A stretch of 64,000 bases of DNA from the NCBI GenBank assembly GCA_022496205.1, contig WTXD01000082.1, forward strand, positions 33,588 to 97,587, read 5' to 3'. Origin of the DNA: Gloeopeniophorella convolvens. Lineage: Eukaryota; Basidiomycota; Agaricomycetes; Russulales. Below the pieces are notes generated by a model. It searched no databases. It was given only the letters and a program-made list of their open reading frames with translations, and had not been told where the DNA came from. Shown one piece after another: positions 21,352-33,317 of this stretch (positions are counted from its first letter, which is position 1; every line of letters starts with the position of its first letter). Position numbers and translations under genes: made by a program.

Positions 21352-22470
21352 TTCTGCTCGTACGCAGCCAGAGGCTGTAAAGAATGGGGTGGAAAAATCA
21401 CCGTCCAACCCGGAGGCCGACGATTTGTACTGCGGCGATGGAAAGGAATCAAATTCGGAGAAGTCGATCGTGATACGCGCTGATCAGTGCGAGCGGAGAG
21501 ATCTCAGGAGGTAAGGGAGAGGAGGCCGTGCTCTCACGTACTTCGTCTTGCAATCATTGGCCAACAGGCCGTCCATCTTTGTCTTAGGCGAGAAGCACTG
21601 ATGAGACGACAGTGTGCGTACGTACTCGTGTCAATCAGGGGCGTCTCTCGAGGGCCACAGTCTGAGCCAATCCTTCCGAGACCGAAGATACATGACAACG
21701 AATGCTATGGTCTGCCAACCACACATCTCGACTGGGGCGCCGGCCATGCTCGTCCTAAAAGGGTATGAGAGAAGAGATCACCAAGATATTGAAGATCATT
21801 TCTGTCGCAGTGGGTAACCACGAGTTGATGAGCTCCGCGGCCAATTCAATACCGCAGTTCTGATGAAGGCTAATCAGACTTTCAAGCCACAGCACTCACT
21901 GAACATCAGCGACATCAGGCCCACGTTATTGCTCAGAAAAGGAGAGATCAATGGATTGGCAAAGTGCGATCAGCCTCCAGGAACGACGCGCCGAGCCGGT
22001 GACTCAGATAAAGTGGTACACGTACGATTTGGATAAGCTGATTACGATAACTTGACGCGGAGGCCTCAGGCTGTGTAGAGGAGAATGATCGGCGCCTGCA
22101 TCCCAGCGTCGATCAGGCCAGCGCGAATCCCGGGGTTACTGACATACGAGGTTCGGTGTACAGACCGAACGGCAGGAGGTTCGACTATGACGGCTGTTAT
22201 CGCGAAATATTATCTGGGTGCTGGGTCGCGGGTCGCGGCCAGCTGCCTCTACTCCCGGGTCGCGGGTCTCGGCCCGTTGCTGCAGTCGTCAGTCCGCAGT
22301 CGTAATCACGTGATTTGATTTGGTAAGTCGTCAGTCTGCAGTCGTCAGTCGTCAGTCTCAGGTCCCGAGTCATGCTCAATTCACAGTCATCACTCCTGGG
22401 TCGTAGCATCCAACACTCCTCAGTCCTATCACCTCTAGTCCCGGGTGTCAACATGTCAGCAGTCACTGTA
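21352..22470. other. Intergenic, with a simple-sequence patch at the end
   Basis: Upstream flank of the AIWNR gene. From about 22210 to 22400 the sequence is built of variants of GTCGCGGGTC and CAGTCGTCAGTC words, a degenerate simple repeat. No gene is supported. Confidence 0.45.
22210..22400. repeat. Degenerate CAGTCGTCAGTC / GTCGCGGGTC simple repeat
   Basis: Words such as GTCGCGGGTC (about 22225 and 22258) and CAGTCGTCAGTC recur with small changes, in an otherwise ordinary region next to the GC-rich island. Confidence 0.6.
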
Positions 22471-24141
22471 CTACTTTACAGTCTTCGGAACCTTCTTATG
22501 AAGATGGTGTAGGGAGGTTTTGAGATGAGTACTCCCCAAGTGTTCTACTCTACTGACACCTTTTTCAGTCCCTTTATGCGTGCCACATGCACGCCATCGC
22601 CCCCATACCCTGCGCCGTGCAGCACGCTGCCGCCGGCGGCGCGCTTCGGGGTCTGCCGCCGCCGCCATGCGTCGCGCGGCTCGCGGCGTGGGGCATGCTA
22701 TCGTCGCCAGCGTGTCGCGCGCCCTGCAAGACGTCGGCGGCCCCCGCAAACTGTACCGCCGGAGTGCCAGCGCCCGCGCCGCATGGTACGCTGTCGGCAG
22801 CAGCACGCCGTGCGCCACTGCAAGACGTCGGCGGCGCCTCGCAAGCGACGTCGCCGACAGTCCTGCACCTTGCGCCTTGCACCTCGCACACGCTGCCGGC
22901 TGCGCTGTGTCCTGCGGGGCGCCGCTTGCGCGCACTACGGCGTACCTCCACCGGCGGCGCCTTGCGGGCATGCCATCGGTGGCTGCGGGTTGCGAGGTGC
23001 ACTGTAAACCGCCGTCCCTCTGTCTGCACGCTCTGCAGGATGGCAGCCATGTATTTTGCGACGCAGCGCCGGTGGCCGTGCACCCTGTGAGAGCGTGCCA
23101 CATTGTCGGTGCGCCTCGGGGTTGTCGGTCGTTCATCACAGGGTGCGTGACTACCGTCTTGCGGGATGCACTGCGCACCGCTGTGCGTACATCGTGTGGG
23201 CTGCGTTGCCGCCTGCCTGTGGCGCGACATGCTGCCATCAGCAGCGTGCTGCAGCGTGCACCGCTGCCACCGGCGCGCCCGACTGATGGGGCTGCAGCAC
23301 CCGCAGGAAGCACAACTGGTGTACCTAAGTACTGGCATTCCTGCCAGCAGCGCTCCATTCGCGGCGACCGCAGGTGACAGCCTGCTGCAGCATGCCTGAG
23401 CCCCTCCTGTGGACTAACGGGGGGGCATGGGCAGTCAGTCTGCCTCGCCTGTTCGGCGCCGGCGCCCGTCTGCACGCAGGCGGCGCGGTGGCGACGTTGG
23501 CGCGGCCAGGGGGTCTGTGCTTGTGTCCCTGTCACCACCATTGCTGGCAGCGGTGGGTGCGTACCCGTTGCGCGACGCGCTGGGATAGCTGTGGCCGTTC
23601 GTGCACACAGGGGCATGGCGGCGTGCCGCCCCGCCGTGCTGCCAATCGTGCGGTCCAACGCATCGTCCCCATCCTCCTCTGTGTCGTCATCCAGCAGCAC
23701 GAGCGGCAGGGGCAGCATGGACACGCGTGGCTTCATGATCGGCTCGCCGAGCGCAACGGTGTAACGCTTGCGTGTCATCTGGCTGGTGCTTGGTGAGCAC
23801 GTGCGCGCGGGCTGTGGTCGGCGGGAGGAAGGGCAGGCTGACCGAGTCGCGCCAGCGGAGGTCGCTGTACGATGAGATGCGCTAGACGGACGACTGCTCC
23901 TGAGGTGGTGGCGTGGTGGGCAGGAGCGAGTGCGAGCGCACGGTGATGGATGAGCTCGTCTGCGCGTGGATTGCGAAGGATGAGCTGGTCTACCGCGTGG
24001 TGGACACGGCCTGCGTGGACCACCGTGCCCAGGGGAAAAGGGTAATGTAAAAGGTGGAAACACTGTTATGCGTAGCTGGTACATACTACATTTTATACTA
24101 CAAGACTGTATGGTAGTTTCAGTATGTTTACAATGGAGCAA
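22471..24141 (-). other. Long ORF in a GC-rich quasi-repetitive island
   Basis: The minus strand is open for 556 codons here, and the plus strand also has frames of 160-265 codons. Long frames are expected by chance from high GC. From 22600 to 23400 there are imperfect repeats built around words such as CTGCAAGACGTCGGCGG (22725 and 22820) and CTTGCGGGATGC. The minus reading is Arg/Ala/Cys/His-rich and has no known domain. The most protein-like part is MTRKRYTVALGEPIMKPRV and PLVLLDDDTEEDGDDALDR at about 23650-23790. On the minus strand the ORF is preceded by an AT-rich TATA-containing stretch (about 24040-24130). It could be a decayed transposable element, an orphan gene, or non-coding. I do not assert a product. 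Confidence 0.3.
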
Positions 24142-26118
24142 TCACATGGACTTTCGGGAGCTGGGACGAACAAGACTGAAGAAATAAACTGCACTAAAGT
24201 GATGATGCGCGCGTCATATCTTCATCAGCGAATGCATAGTTTGGCTGCACATATATACGTCTTCCTATAAATGCGGGACTTGATGTTGATTTTTGCATGT
24301 GAGAGCTAGTGAAGCTGCGGTCAAACGAGGCGGAAGTGGGAGTTAGCGAGGGCATCGGGAGAGGATCCGGGAGAGTGGCCCGGTCGGAAGTCCAAACGCG
24401 GAACGCAACTTGCGCTCCGATGGCACTTTCTGGTGAAGGTAGGCTAGGACTTGTTCGAAACCAGTATAAGACCCAGTAGAATTGTGCTTCAAGAGTAAAT
24501 GAGAGCAGTTTTGAGACCCACAGGCTGGTAGCTCCTAAGACCCAGAAGCCAGTTATCCAAGACTCAGACAAGCTCTGCTAAGACCTAAGCAAAGCCTGTC
24601 GCCTGACTGCCAGCTGACATAACAAAAGCCAGGAGTGTGCTTAGGCAATGTCAGGAACCAAGCATGTTTATTCCAGGACTAGTGAGTAACACGAGAGTGT
24701 TGTGCGAGTGGTGACTGCAGATCACGACAAAACTGATGACCTAAACTTAGCCGAGGCTCGCTTAGCCGGACCCAGGACCAAGATCTGTCGGAAAAGCGCG
24801 ACCCAGGGGATTTTCCGTGACAACGCCAATTATATTCGACCAAAGGTCAAATAGGAGAGATGGTTGTAAGTAAGTACGAGTACATGTGCTGGCAAAATCG
24901 CGGCGGTGCCAGGCGGGGCTGGGGATTCATGTTTAGATGCCGTCGACTCCGCCCGGCATTGCCCGACTCTTGTTTGCAACTTGCTTCACTTGTGCTTCGC
25001 CGTCATGGTCAACGGCCATCGATCATCTCTGACGAGCGTCGAGCTCATCCAGCCTTGGTGCGGCGATAACTGCCCGCCACGTCTCGATTTCCGGAGAAAT
25101 GCAGCAGTGTTGTTGTAGATATCAGAAGTTCTGGGCTGACCGAGAACCCTGGCAGGCGACCGCAACAAACCAACATTCAGACCATCAGCTGTGACGACAT
25201 GGATCTCTACTACAGCTTCTTCCCTCTTCCCATAAAAGAAACTACACTTCCTCTTCAGCCTTACAAACCTTTCCGTAGTGCTTCAGCTTGGTCAATCTCG
25301 AATTGCGGTCACGCGCGGCGTCCCCTTTGCCCTTGACATAGGGTGGCGACGGGGGTCGGTGTACCCGGTTGCCCCTGGCCCCCTGATCCTGACGAAATCT
25401 GGGGCCAACAAACCGATGTCGAAAAGTGGTGCGGTTGGGCTTCGTTCGGGGAAGGCTACGTAGTTCCTCGCAATGTGGGACGGAGGTTATCAGAGTGGGC
25501 AAAAGTCGACTGGCTCCTTCAACGTTTCAACTTCCACAGCGAGCGCTAGATGAATAGATGAGGATGCAGGATGGATGTTCCTGCACGCCGATGTAGATTG
25601 CCAGCTGGGAGGTCTGGCGCTTGAATCCAACCTGTGGTGCTTCTCATCTGCTGAGAGTCGGGTCTGGTTTTGTCAGCTTCTGCTTTCCATTCTTGTCTGT
25701 TTCTTTACATACATACTTCCGAGGAGATTACCCGCTCGAAGAAGAACATCCAAAATGGGTTTCGTCCGGCGGCCATGAGCACGCGCAGAACGCGTTACTA
25801 ACCGTGCAGGTTCTAATGAGTCATCCATTCGGGTATAGGTTCGGTCCCGCCTTGCTTTCTCGCACGCACAAAATATGGTCGTAAGAGTGTAGACAGAACC
25901 GGTGAATCAGCTATAGCAGAAAGCTGTGCCGACGAGCTGTGCCGGGACACGCATGCGCCGTGCCAAGCGGCAGGAGCAGAGCGGAATGCACGGGCCGGAA
26001 ACGAGCGCCCATCTGTGTCCGAGCCGGCGTTGACTCCTCTTTGTACCGTCGCACTTCATACGTACTCAGTCCTACTTTCCTTCGCTCCACCATCACGACC
26101 ACACTCACGACTCACACA
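24142..26118. other. 2-kb stretch without a confident gene
   Basis: A 125-codon minus-strand frame at 24194-24571 (starts SESWITGFWVLG) is the longest candidate, but it matches no family and lacks a clear splice context. The remainder holds only short frames. The last 150 bases are the promoter of the zinc-finger regulator. Confidence 0.35.
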
Positions 26119-29100
26119 ATGGCATCCTCTGACCCCGATCAAGCCTCTATGCCTCCTCCTCCATCTCCAGCGGTGCCTCTGGAGTACAAGAAGGACGGAA
26201 CGGTCTCACGCATGCGCTCGCACAAGGGGAACGTTCCCCAGCTCCCCCAAACAAAGCTTTGTCCGTTCTGCCCAGCGAAGTTCACACGTACGACCCATCT
26301 CAATCGCCATCTCAGAAACCGTACGCCCCCTTTCTCCTGTTCCTTTGTGCGGTTTGGCTCATCGCGGATCAGACACCAACGAGCGTTACTACCGTTGCGA
26401 GGTGCGGCGGTCTGTGAACGTGCAAGGAACTTAGATATCTGATTCCTAGACACACCAGGTCTGTGATGCACGGTTCACGAGAAGCGATCTCCTCGCGCGG
26501 CATAAGAAGAGTTGCGGCGAATCGTGAGTATTTCATCTATTGGTTTTCTCCGCACCTTAGACTTGTGGCCTACTACGGAAGCGTTCGTCGTTTTGTCGCA
26601 CTTGATTGCGCGCTTGGGCTGCGCAGGCTTGCGTGTCGCCTCGCATGGACACCGAGGACGATATCGGAGATCCATTTGGCGCTGGCTTCACTGCCGTGAC
26701 GCCAAGTACCACGAGTTATGCCTTCTCCCTCCCTCCCAGGCATCTCTTTCGTGTCCTGCCGTAGTAGAGTTTCTACTGCGGCTATCGTGGTACAGCCCTC
26801 TGCTAACGTGCCTGTTGCCATCCGGGGGGCTAATTGCTCCTGATAGCGACTTCTGCCGACGTCGAGCCATATATGGCTTTTGACGCTCGCGGTCGCAGGT
26901 AGCGCCTTCCTTTGCGCTTTCTTTTTTGATAGTCGGCGGAAGTGGTGCATCTGTCTCCACTCAGGTCAAATTGCGACCTGGGGCATGGGGTTTCCCGCAT
27001 GAAACCAGTCGCTTCTTGCAACTAGCCCTTGCCCGGATCTAACATCATTCTGTGCAGACACCCTATTAGCCGATCCCGGAAGCGCTCTTGTCAGGCGTGT
27101 ACAAACCTCAAGGTCAAATGTGACCTGCGCCAGCCATGTTCAAAGTGCAAGGCGCGCGGACGCGACTGCATATATATCACTGAAGACGGCCAGATCGACG
27201 GACAGGCCGATTCACCCAATCGGCACTACCTGAGCTCCTCGCGCTCGTCGGGCCCTATCGTCAACCTTGATGCTTCCGCAGGCTTTGACCCCTTGATGCT
27301 TGGGCGCGGCTCAGTAGACGCCTTTTCTGCTGCCTTTCCCGAGCTGTCACTACTTGAAGAAGCTAGCAACGCGATGTCTCAGCCGCTCAGTGAGGCGAAC
27401 CTAGCCTCATTCATGACCGGCGCCCCCCGCATGTCACAGGAAGCAATTTCGCTCCCCACTATCGACGCCGATTCCGACGTCACTGCCTCTTCTTTTCGGC
27501 CAGGGCCGAACCGTGCCTTTTCAGCGTTTGGCGCCTCGGACGTTGCCGGCCATACTGCCCGAAGCTTGCAGAGTTTCTCGTCTTCCATGTTCCAACCGTT
27601 CTTCCGTGATGTATTTGCAGAAGAAGAGGAAACGCAACAGCAAAATGATCTCAACGCAGTGCCGTTACTTCAAGCTCCCGATAGTGGAACACTTGCAGAT
27701 GGGCTCAACGCACCCAACTTTTCGCAGACATTCCCTGGTGGTGTCCCACCATTTGACATCAACATGGATAACGGACTCATGATGGACCTCTTGACGAACA
27801 CCTATCCCGAGAACGTCCAATCTCAACCCCCTCAAATTTCTGCATCGTCTCCGCCTACTTCGCAGACGCCACAGCAGCCAGCATATCCCTCAAATCTGAT
27901 TTACGATCCGACCAAGCCACCGTTGTACACAAAGCAGGATATAGAGCGACTCCTCCCACCGGTACTCCCGGTCAATGGCTCACTCGCAGTCGCGGATCCA
28001 TCGACAGAAGAGCTGCAGCAATACCGTTCGTCTCCCCGCGTACATCCCCTTTGAATAGCCCGATGCTGATTTGAGTCATAGTTTACGTTTTCTTGACGGC
28101 GTTCCTGCCTCAGATTCCTGTGATTCACACGCCAACACTGCGCTTTGAGCTCAAACCTCCAATGCTACTGCGCGCGATGCAGGCGTGCGGTGCGTTGTTC
28201 ATCAAGACTCCGGTTGCCCAGGCCTTTGTAGAGAAGACACTCGGCACCTCACGAGAGCTCCTGGTCCGCGAGTTCGTAAGTCGGATTTGTCAAATATTGA
28301 CGGAGTCTACGTTCTCAAGTCTGATTCTCTCCAGGCGAAACCGTCCCCAGATCCTAAACACCAGATTCATGTCATTATGACCCTGATCTTGCTGCAGATG
28401 ATCGGCTTGTACCATCAAGATCCTCGGCAAAGAGCATCCTCGAACATCTACCACGGCATGCTCGTGCTGGTAAGCTTCAGTATTGGGGGCTGCGCTTGGG
28501 AAGGGCTCATTGTGAATTTTAGATGATTCGGCAAAATCGTCTCATTGAGCGCAGCGCCACCTGGGAACACCAAACATTCCCGACTACGAATTCTAATATC
28601 CTGGACTCGACATGGCGCGATTGGGCCGTACACGAGTGCATCAAGCGGTACGTCTAGTTTACGGAATTCCGAGCGCCCAATATCTGACTACCGCGCGGCC
28701 TACAGCGTGGTGTGCCTCGCGTACTGCCACGACCAGGCGCATCGTATCTATTTCTCATTGCCGCCATCGTTCTCACCAACGGAATTCACGATGTGTCTGC
28801 CTTGTGACGATGCCCTGTGGGCCTCCAAAACATCAATGGATTGGTCACAACTGCTCCTCAGCCCGTCGCCCTACGGCGGCGTCGAGGAGCGCATCCACGG
28901 CGTGCAGATGCCACGAGCGTTTGCCGCTGTCGGGTTGCAAGGGCCCAACATGACCGCGACACTGACTGCAGCCCCAGATCCGCCAAAAGATCTCACTGCA
29001 GTGTCGCCATTTGGGCACTTCATCCTCCTGCAGGCGCTCCTCGGCGAACTGTTCCGCCGGTGTTCCTCAGGCGACTCGCCTGCGGCAAGTCCCTTGCCTG

Positions 29101-29825
29101 AAGGCGAAGAACAGGTCAACGAGCACGTATACGCGATGCAACTCGCGCTGCACCGCTGGCTGCAGATGTGGCTCAACAATCCCGACGCGTCGCAGACCGG
29201 TCGTCCGGGATGCGTCGTCGGGCCTGGCGGGGCGGTCACCGGGCACTTCATGGCCGACCCATTGCCGTTCTACTGGCTTGCGCAGCTTCTGTTGCTCGCC
29301 TTTCAGGAGGGCCTGCCGCCATTTCGCAGCCACGAATCGCTGTCTGCGTCCGCAAGCCCGCCATCAAGTGCCAGCCTGGCGAGCGGCTCGCCGAACATGC
29401 CCATGCTACACGAGCCATCGCCATTCGCCCCGCCCTTTGCGCCCTCCCCATTCGAGCCATCGCCGTTCTCTGACACGAGCGCGAGCTCCAGCTCACCGTC
29501 CGTGTCCTCGCTCTCGCCGCCATCGGCGTACCGCACGCTGCCGACGTCGATGCAGGCGCCCGGAATGTACTACGGCCAGCGACCAGGCACAATTGTGGCG
29601 CCCGACGCGGCGCAGTTCCGCCTCATCAAGAACTGGCTGCACCACATCCGTGTCTTCTTGCGCCGCAGCCAGGGCAGCCCGACGGTCGTGTGGGACGAGC
29701 TGATGAAGATCCGGCTGAGCGGGTGGGAGGACGCGCGGGACGTGAAGGGGGAGGAGGACGGCTCCGGCTCGTCGCTGGACGAAAACGGGCTGATCGGATT
29801 CTTCGAGAAGAAGCTGAAGGTATAA
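26119..29825 (+). CDS. C2H2 + Zn2Cys6 + fungal MHR transcription factor
   Basis: Model join(26119..26320, 26373..26401, 26459..26523, 27058..28025, 28082..28275, 28335..28469, 28523..28647, 28706..29825); in phase, 945 residues. The N-terminus carries two tandem C2H2-type fingers: LCPFCPAKFTRTTHLNRHLR and YRCEVCDARFTRSDLLARHK, the second ending in Cys rather than His. A Zn2Cys6 cluster follows directly after KR-rich residues: CQACTNLKVKC, CSKCKARGRDC. A disordered linker of about 260 residues leads to the fungal-specific middle-homology region (YVFLTAFLPQIPVIHTPTL, LRAMQACGALF, MIGLYHQDPR, SRWYA-less variant DWAVHECIKRVVCLAYCHD, LLSPSPYGG). The tail has a Ser/Pro-rich insert and FRLIKNWLHHIRVFLRR. 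It is a DNA-binding nuclear regulator; targets are unknown. The third intron is 534 bp and might hide another exon (an open piece reads MDTEDDIGDPFGAGF near 26645). Confidence 0.9.
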
Positions 29826-29955
29826 TTTGGGCGTTTATCTGACAGCGGTGTTACGTGTGTAGGGTGGATCTGTGTATTCGTTTGCTGCGCTGTGTGGGGC
29901 TCGGGCCGCTTGTACGTGTCGACGAGGGTAATCGTGGCTCACGCACTGATCTCAC

Positions 29956-30137
29956 TACAGTCAAACTTGTCCTAACCCATACTTGTCATAGCCCATAACC
30001 TGTGATAAACCATAGGTTTTTCAGCCTACAGAAACACGGATTTGGGCCTACTAGTGCCTCCCAAACCCCATAACCTGTAATAACCCATAGCTTTGACCTT
30101 CCACCAATTGCTATGGGTTAGGACAAGTTTGACTGTA
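29956..30137. mobile_element. Tc1/mariner-type MITE
   Basis: A 178-bp element (29958-30135) with perfect 24-bp terminal inverted repeats that start CAGTCAAACTTGTCC, flanked by TA on both sides (29956-29957 and 30136-30137), the hallmark of Tc1/mariner target duplication. Outside the TA the flanks are CAC and GTG, so the original target was the palindrome CACTAGTG. This extends the visible inverted repeat to 29 bp. Internally, two related direct words (CATAACCTGTGATAAACCAT and CATAACCTGTAATAACCCAT) are about 90 bp apart. There is no coding capacity, so it depends on a transposase supplied elsewhere. Confidence 0.9.
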
Positions 30138-30140
30138 GTG

Positions 30141-30624
30141 TATCTTGTACGTCGCGTCTCAAATTGATGTATCCAGAGTAAGTAGAGCTGTCTCTGATTA
30201 TACTTAATGCTTCATGCTGCGCTACGAGGATGTCGCGCAGGCGCTCCGACAAAGGGCCAACGGCGCAGAACTCGAGGCACGCATGCCGTAGCGTGTTCGA
30301 CCGCCAATATCGGGACATGTGTCGACCGCTGGTCCTGAACGTCGTACCGTAACGTTGTCTCATTCACGAGACAGCGAGGACGTATAACCGCTTAGGATCG
30401 CGCCATACATGCCGGTTCCCACAGTGTCCCCGTTACCGTCCCCGAGGAGCAAGTTGGATCCAGTTCGATGATGGATGACAAGGCGGACGTCGGAGGCTCA
30501 TATGTCAGCAACCCCAGATGATCGTCGGTCCTTCCATCGCTGGATCGAATCGCCGGTCGAAGGCGTGGACAACGTATCCCAATGCACTGCCTGCAAATGT
30601 GCGCACGTCCTGACAGGCTCCCCA
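30141..30624. other. Intergenic, no gene seen
   Basis: Between the MITE and the SDR stop codon. Contains only short frames on both strands. Confidence 0.4.
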
Positions 30625-31630
30625 TCATGCCCCAATCAGAATCCCGCCGTCAACCTGCGGACCCCAAGGAATCAACATCCTGCGTCTCGTCTCATCGTAC
30701 TGCCACTGCGTGCTCACCTTGATGACAACACCAGAAACGAAGCTCCCGGCGCGCGAGGCAAGGTATATCACTGCGCCGACCATGTCCTCCTCATTCCCAA
30801 CGGGGCCGATGGGGACGACGTTGCGGAGCTTCGCGATGAAGCTCTCGGGGTTGTTTACGTCGTTGATTTCGGAGGGTACGTTCGCCGGTGCGAACGAGTT
30901 GACCCGCACACCCAGCTTCGTGAGCTTGCTCGCGAGGTTTTGCGTAAGGGACTCGGCGGCAGCCTTCGTGGCCGAGTAGATGTGGCCCTGCGCCGCGCGC
31001 GAAACGTACAGCGCGGATACGGACGTGTTGTTGATGATGCAGCCGCGACCTTCGCGGAAGCCGTCGTTTGTCTTCGACGCGTACGCAAGGTAGGGTAAAA
31101 GTGCAGCCGACAGCCACTGCGCGCGCAGGTAGATTGTCAACATCAATGCTCCGGGTGAAACGAGACGGGGATGAAGAGCTCACTTGAATCGATGACGCGT
31201 TGATGGCGAATGCCTGAACCCAATCGTCGTCCGACGCTTGGAGCAGCGCAACAGACACTTTACCTGCGCCGGCGTCCGGTGGCCACGTGCCGTCTTTCGT
31301 CATGATCCCGGCGTTGTTGACGAGGATGTCAAGTTGCACCGACTCTTCAGGAACGCCGCGTTTGACCTCGTGCTCCACGAACGCACGCGCGAGGGCTACA
31401 CAGCCGCCCCTGGTGGCGACATCACCCGGGATTGGCACAATGGCAAAGCTGTATTTTGCGGTTTCGAGCAGCGCGTGGCCGCGGCGGCCCGTAATATAGA
31501 CGCGGGTGCAGCCGGCCTGCGCGAGTCCGTGAGCGAGATACGCCCCAATCCCTGAACCAGCGCCTGTAATCAGAGCGACACGTCCCTGAACAGAGAATAG
31601 AGTGGAGGTATCAATAGGAGCTGAAGACAT
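30625..31630 (-). CDS. Short-chain dehydrogenase/reductase (SDR)
   Basis: Model complement(join(30625..30654, 30718..31116, 31184..31630)), 291 residues, start ATG 31630. The Rossmann fold shows the classical motifs in order: cofactor TGAGSGIG, then ITGRR (Arg suggests NADPH), LDILVNNAGI, an INASSIQ segment leading to the catalytic Ser in INNTSVSALY, and YSATK with the catalytic Tyr and Lys. It ends VSGVVIKVDGGILIGA, the usual classical-SDR C-terminus, after removal of a 63-bp intron. That intron is a multiple of three with no stop, so an unspliced message would encode 21 extra residues. It is a soluble oxidoreductase; the substrate cannot be read from sequence. Confidence 0.92.
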
Positions 31631-33317
31631 GGGGAGAAAAGTTCCGCTCACTGGAGTACTGAGATGCTGGAGCAAAACAATATATATTGGGAAGTATTCA
31701 GGTGGATCAAGTGGGCCTGACGGCAAGGCAGCGCCTTTGAGAGATTCAATCGAAGGACACGATGCCAGGCGGCAAGGGTATAGTCCCGCAGCGCAACTGC
31801 AAAAACGACGCAGTGTACCTATGGTGGATCCACGATTCGGGGCGAAGTGGGTCCCAAGTCATCGTGCTGACGACGGAGCTTGTCGGATGCCCGTTCCAGG
31901 GTGGGATACAGTGGGACCTATTTAGGTTGGATGTGGGGGCACCGAACTAGCTTATGTTCACGTATGTGGGCCTTGGAAAGCTTGCAGTACACATGGACCA
32001 TAAGTTGGTAGATGTGGCAGTATCGTGCATTGAAACCTATTGAAACGTTCCGAAAGTTGACTATGCTACGTGATTATCTAATGGTTTCCCATCTGCTATA
32101 ACTTTCTGCAATCCCGCTCTTGTAAGTTAGTGCTCTTGTGCACACACTTTTGACCGGTTAAACACATAATGCTCTGATTGAACGATACCGTTCCATGGAA
32201 TCTCACTCTTGAACTTCCACCAGTCGGTGTAGTACAGAAGTTGCGGAATGATCAGGACTCTCTCGACCCGTGAGAATGCGTTAGCTAATTATGCAATGAG
32301 GTCACTGGCAGAACGTTTGCACGGTGCTGAACTTGGATACGACACCTGAACTCCAGGAGATGCCGTACTCTGAACATGTGTATGGTGGAAGACTGAATAG
32401 GTGCGCGAGATGAGGAGAGCGCAAAAATGATCGGTGGATAGGTGATCCTAGCTGCGGATTCAGATCGGAGAAGATGCGCACTGCTGCCTGCGTGAAGGTG
32501 GAGAGCTTCAAGCCTCAAGACCGTCATCCTTGGACATCGGCTTTCGCGTGGCTCTCTGGCAGCCATGTGGTATGCATATAAGTCTGGAGAGAATTTCCAG
32601 GGCAGGAAAAACATGGGAAACACTGACAAGCTCTCAAGACCGCCGGGCTTTTCCGGGCGAACCCTACCAGAGATTTGCCACGTGGCCGGCCGAATCGACG
32701 CGTCGAGTTGCGGACGCACGCGCCGGGCATTTTCCAAGCGAACTTGTTCGGCGTTGAACGTTCTCGCTCGCAACACCCCAAGTTGCGCTGATGATCGATT
32801 ATGTTCTCCGGAGGCTGGCTCTTCCACTTCACCGTTCTGCTCATGATCTGGACATACGACAGTAGAACTTCTAGAAGAAGACATAGCGGACCGGATCACG
32901 GTTGAATTCAGGATCAAACTTCAAGCGAACACGTCGTGTATCATGGCGCGTACTGCCAAACTCTCGCCACTGTAGCTATTGCAACATTGGATATTGGAAC
33001 TCTAAAGGTCCGTTGTATTCTTGTTGTGGCGTGATCTTCGAGAAGTTCATGTTTGAGGGCCAATCCTCAAAGACCCCGCAGGCTGTGACCGGTGACCCCG
33101 TTTGATGATTGTAAGTTCAAGATGACGACAGACCGTCTCATTTTCCACCAAAGTATCAGATGAGATTGGACTGATGCCCGGATACGCATCAACCTAAGCA
33201 CTTGAATGGGCTTTTGTGAGATCCCATACACTATTTAAATGTTCTCCCGGAGTCTCTGGTCTGGTACCACTCACACCATCCATATTCCCTTCGGGCTGGT
33301 CTTCCGACGTGGACGAC
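31631..33317. repeat. 5' flank of DUF6533 array, unit A leader
   Basis: From about 32290 the sequence matches the flank of unit B at about 35690-36690, for example GGTGCGCGAGATG with GAGAGC, CTTCTAGAAGAAGACAT, and CTATTTAAATGTTCTCCCG near the promoter. Weaker matches link it to units C and D. CTATTTAAAT about 85 bp before the start codon is a likely TATA box. No separate gene is supported between 31631 and 33317. Confidence 0.6.

Noticed and set aside
22471..24141. Calling the 556-codon ORF a protein
   Set aside because: Both strands are open, composition is extreme and no domain is visible; listed only as an island.
30475..31098. 207-codon plus-strand ORF
   Set aside because: Antisense to the SDR gene, whose motifs and splicing are unambiguous.
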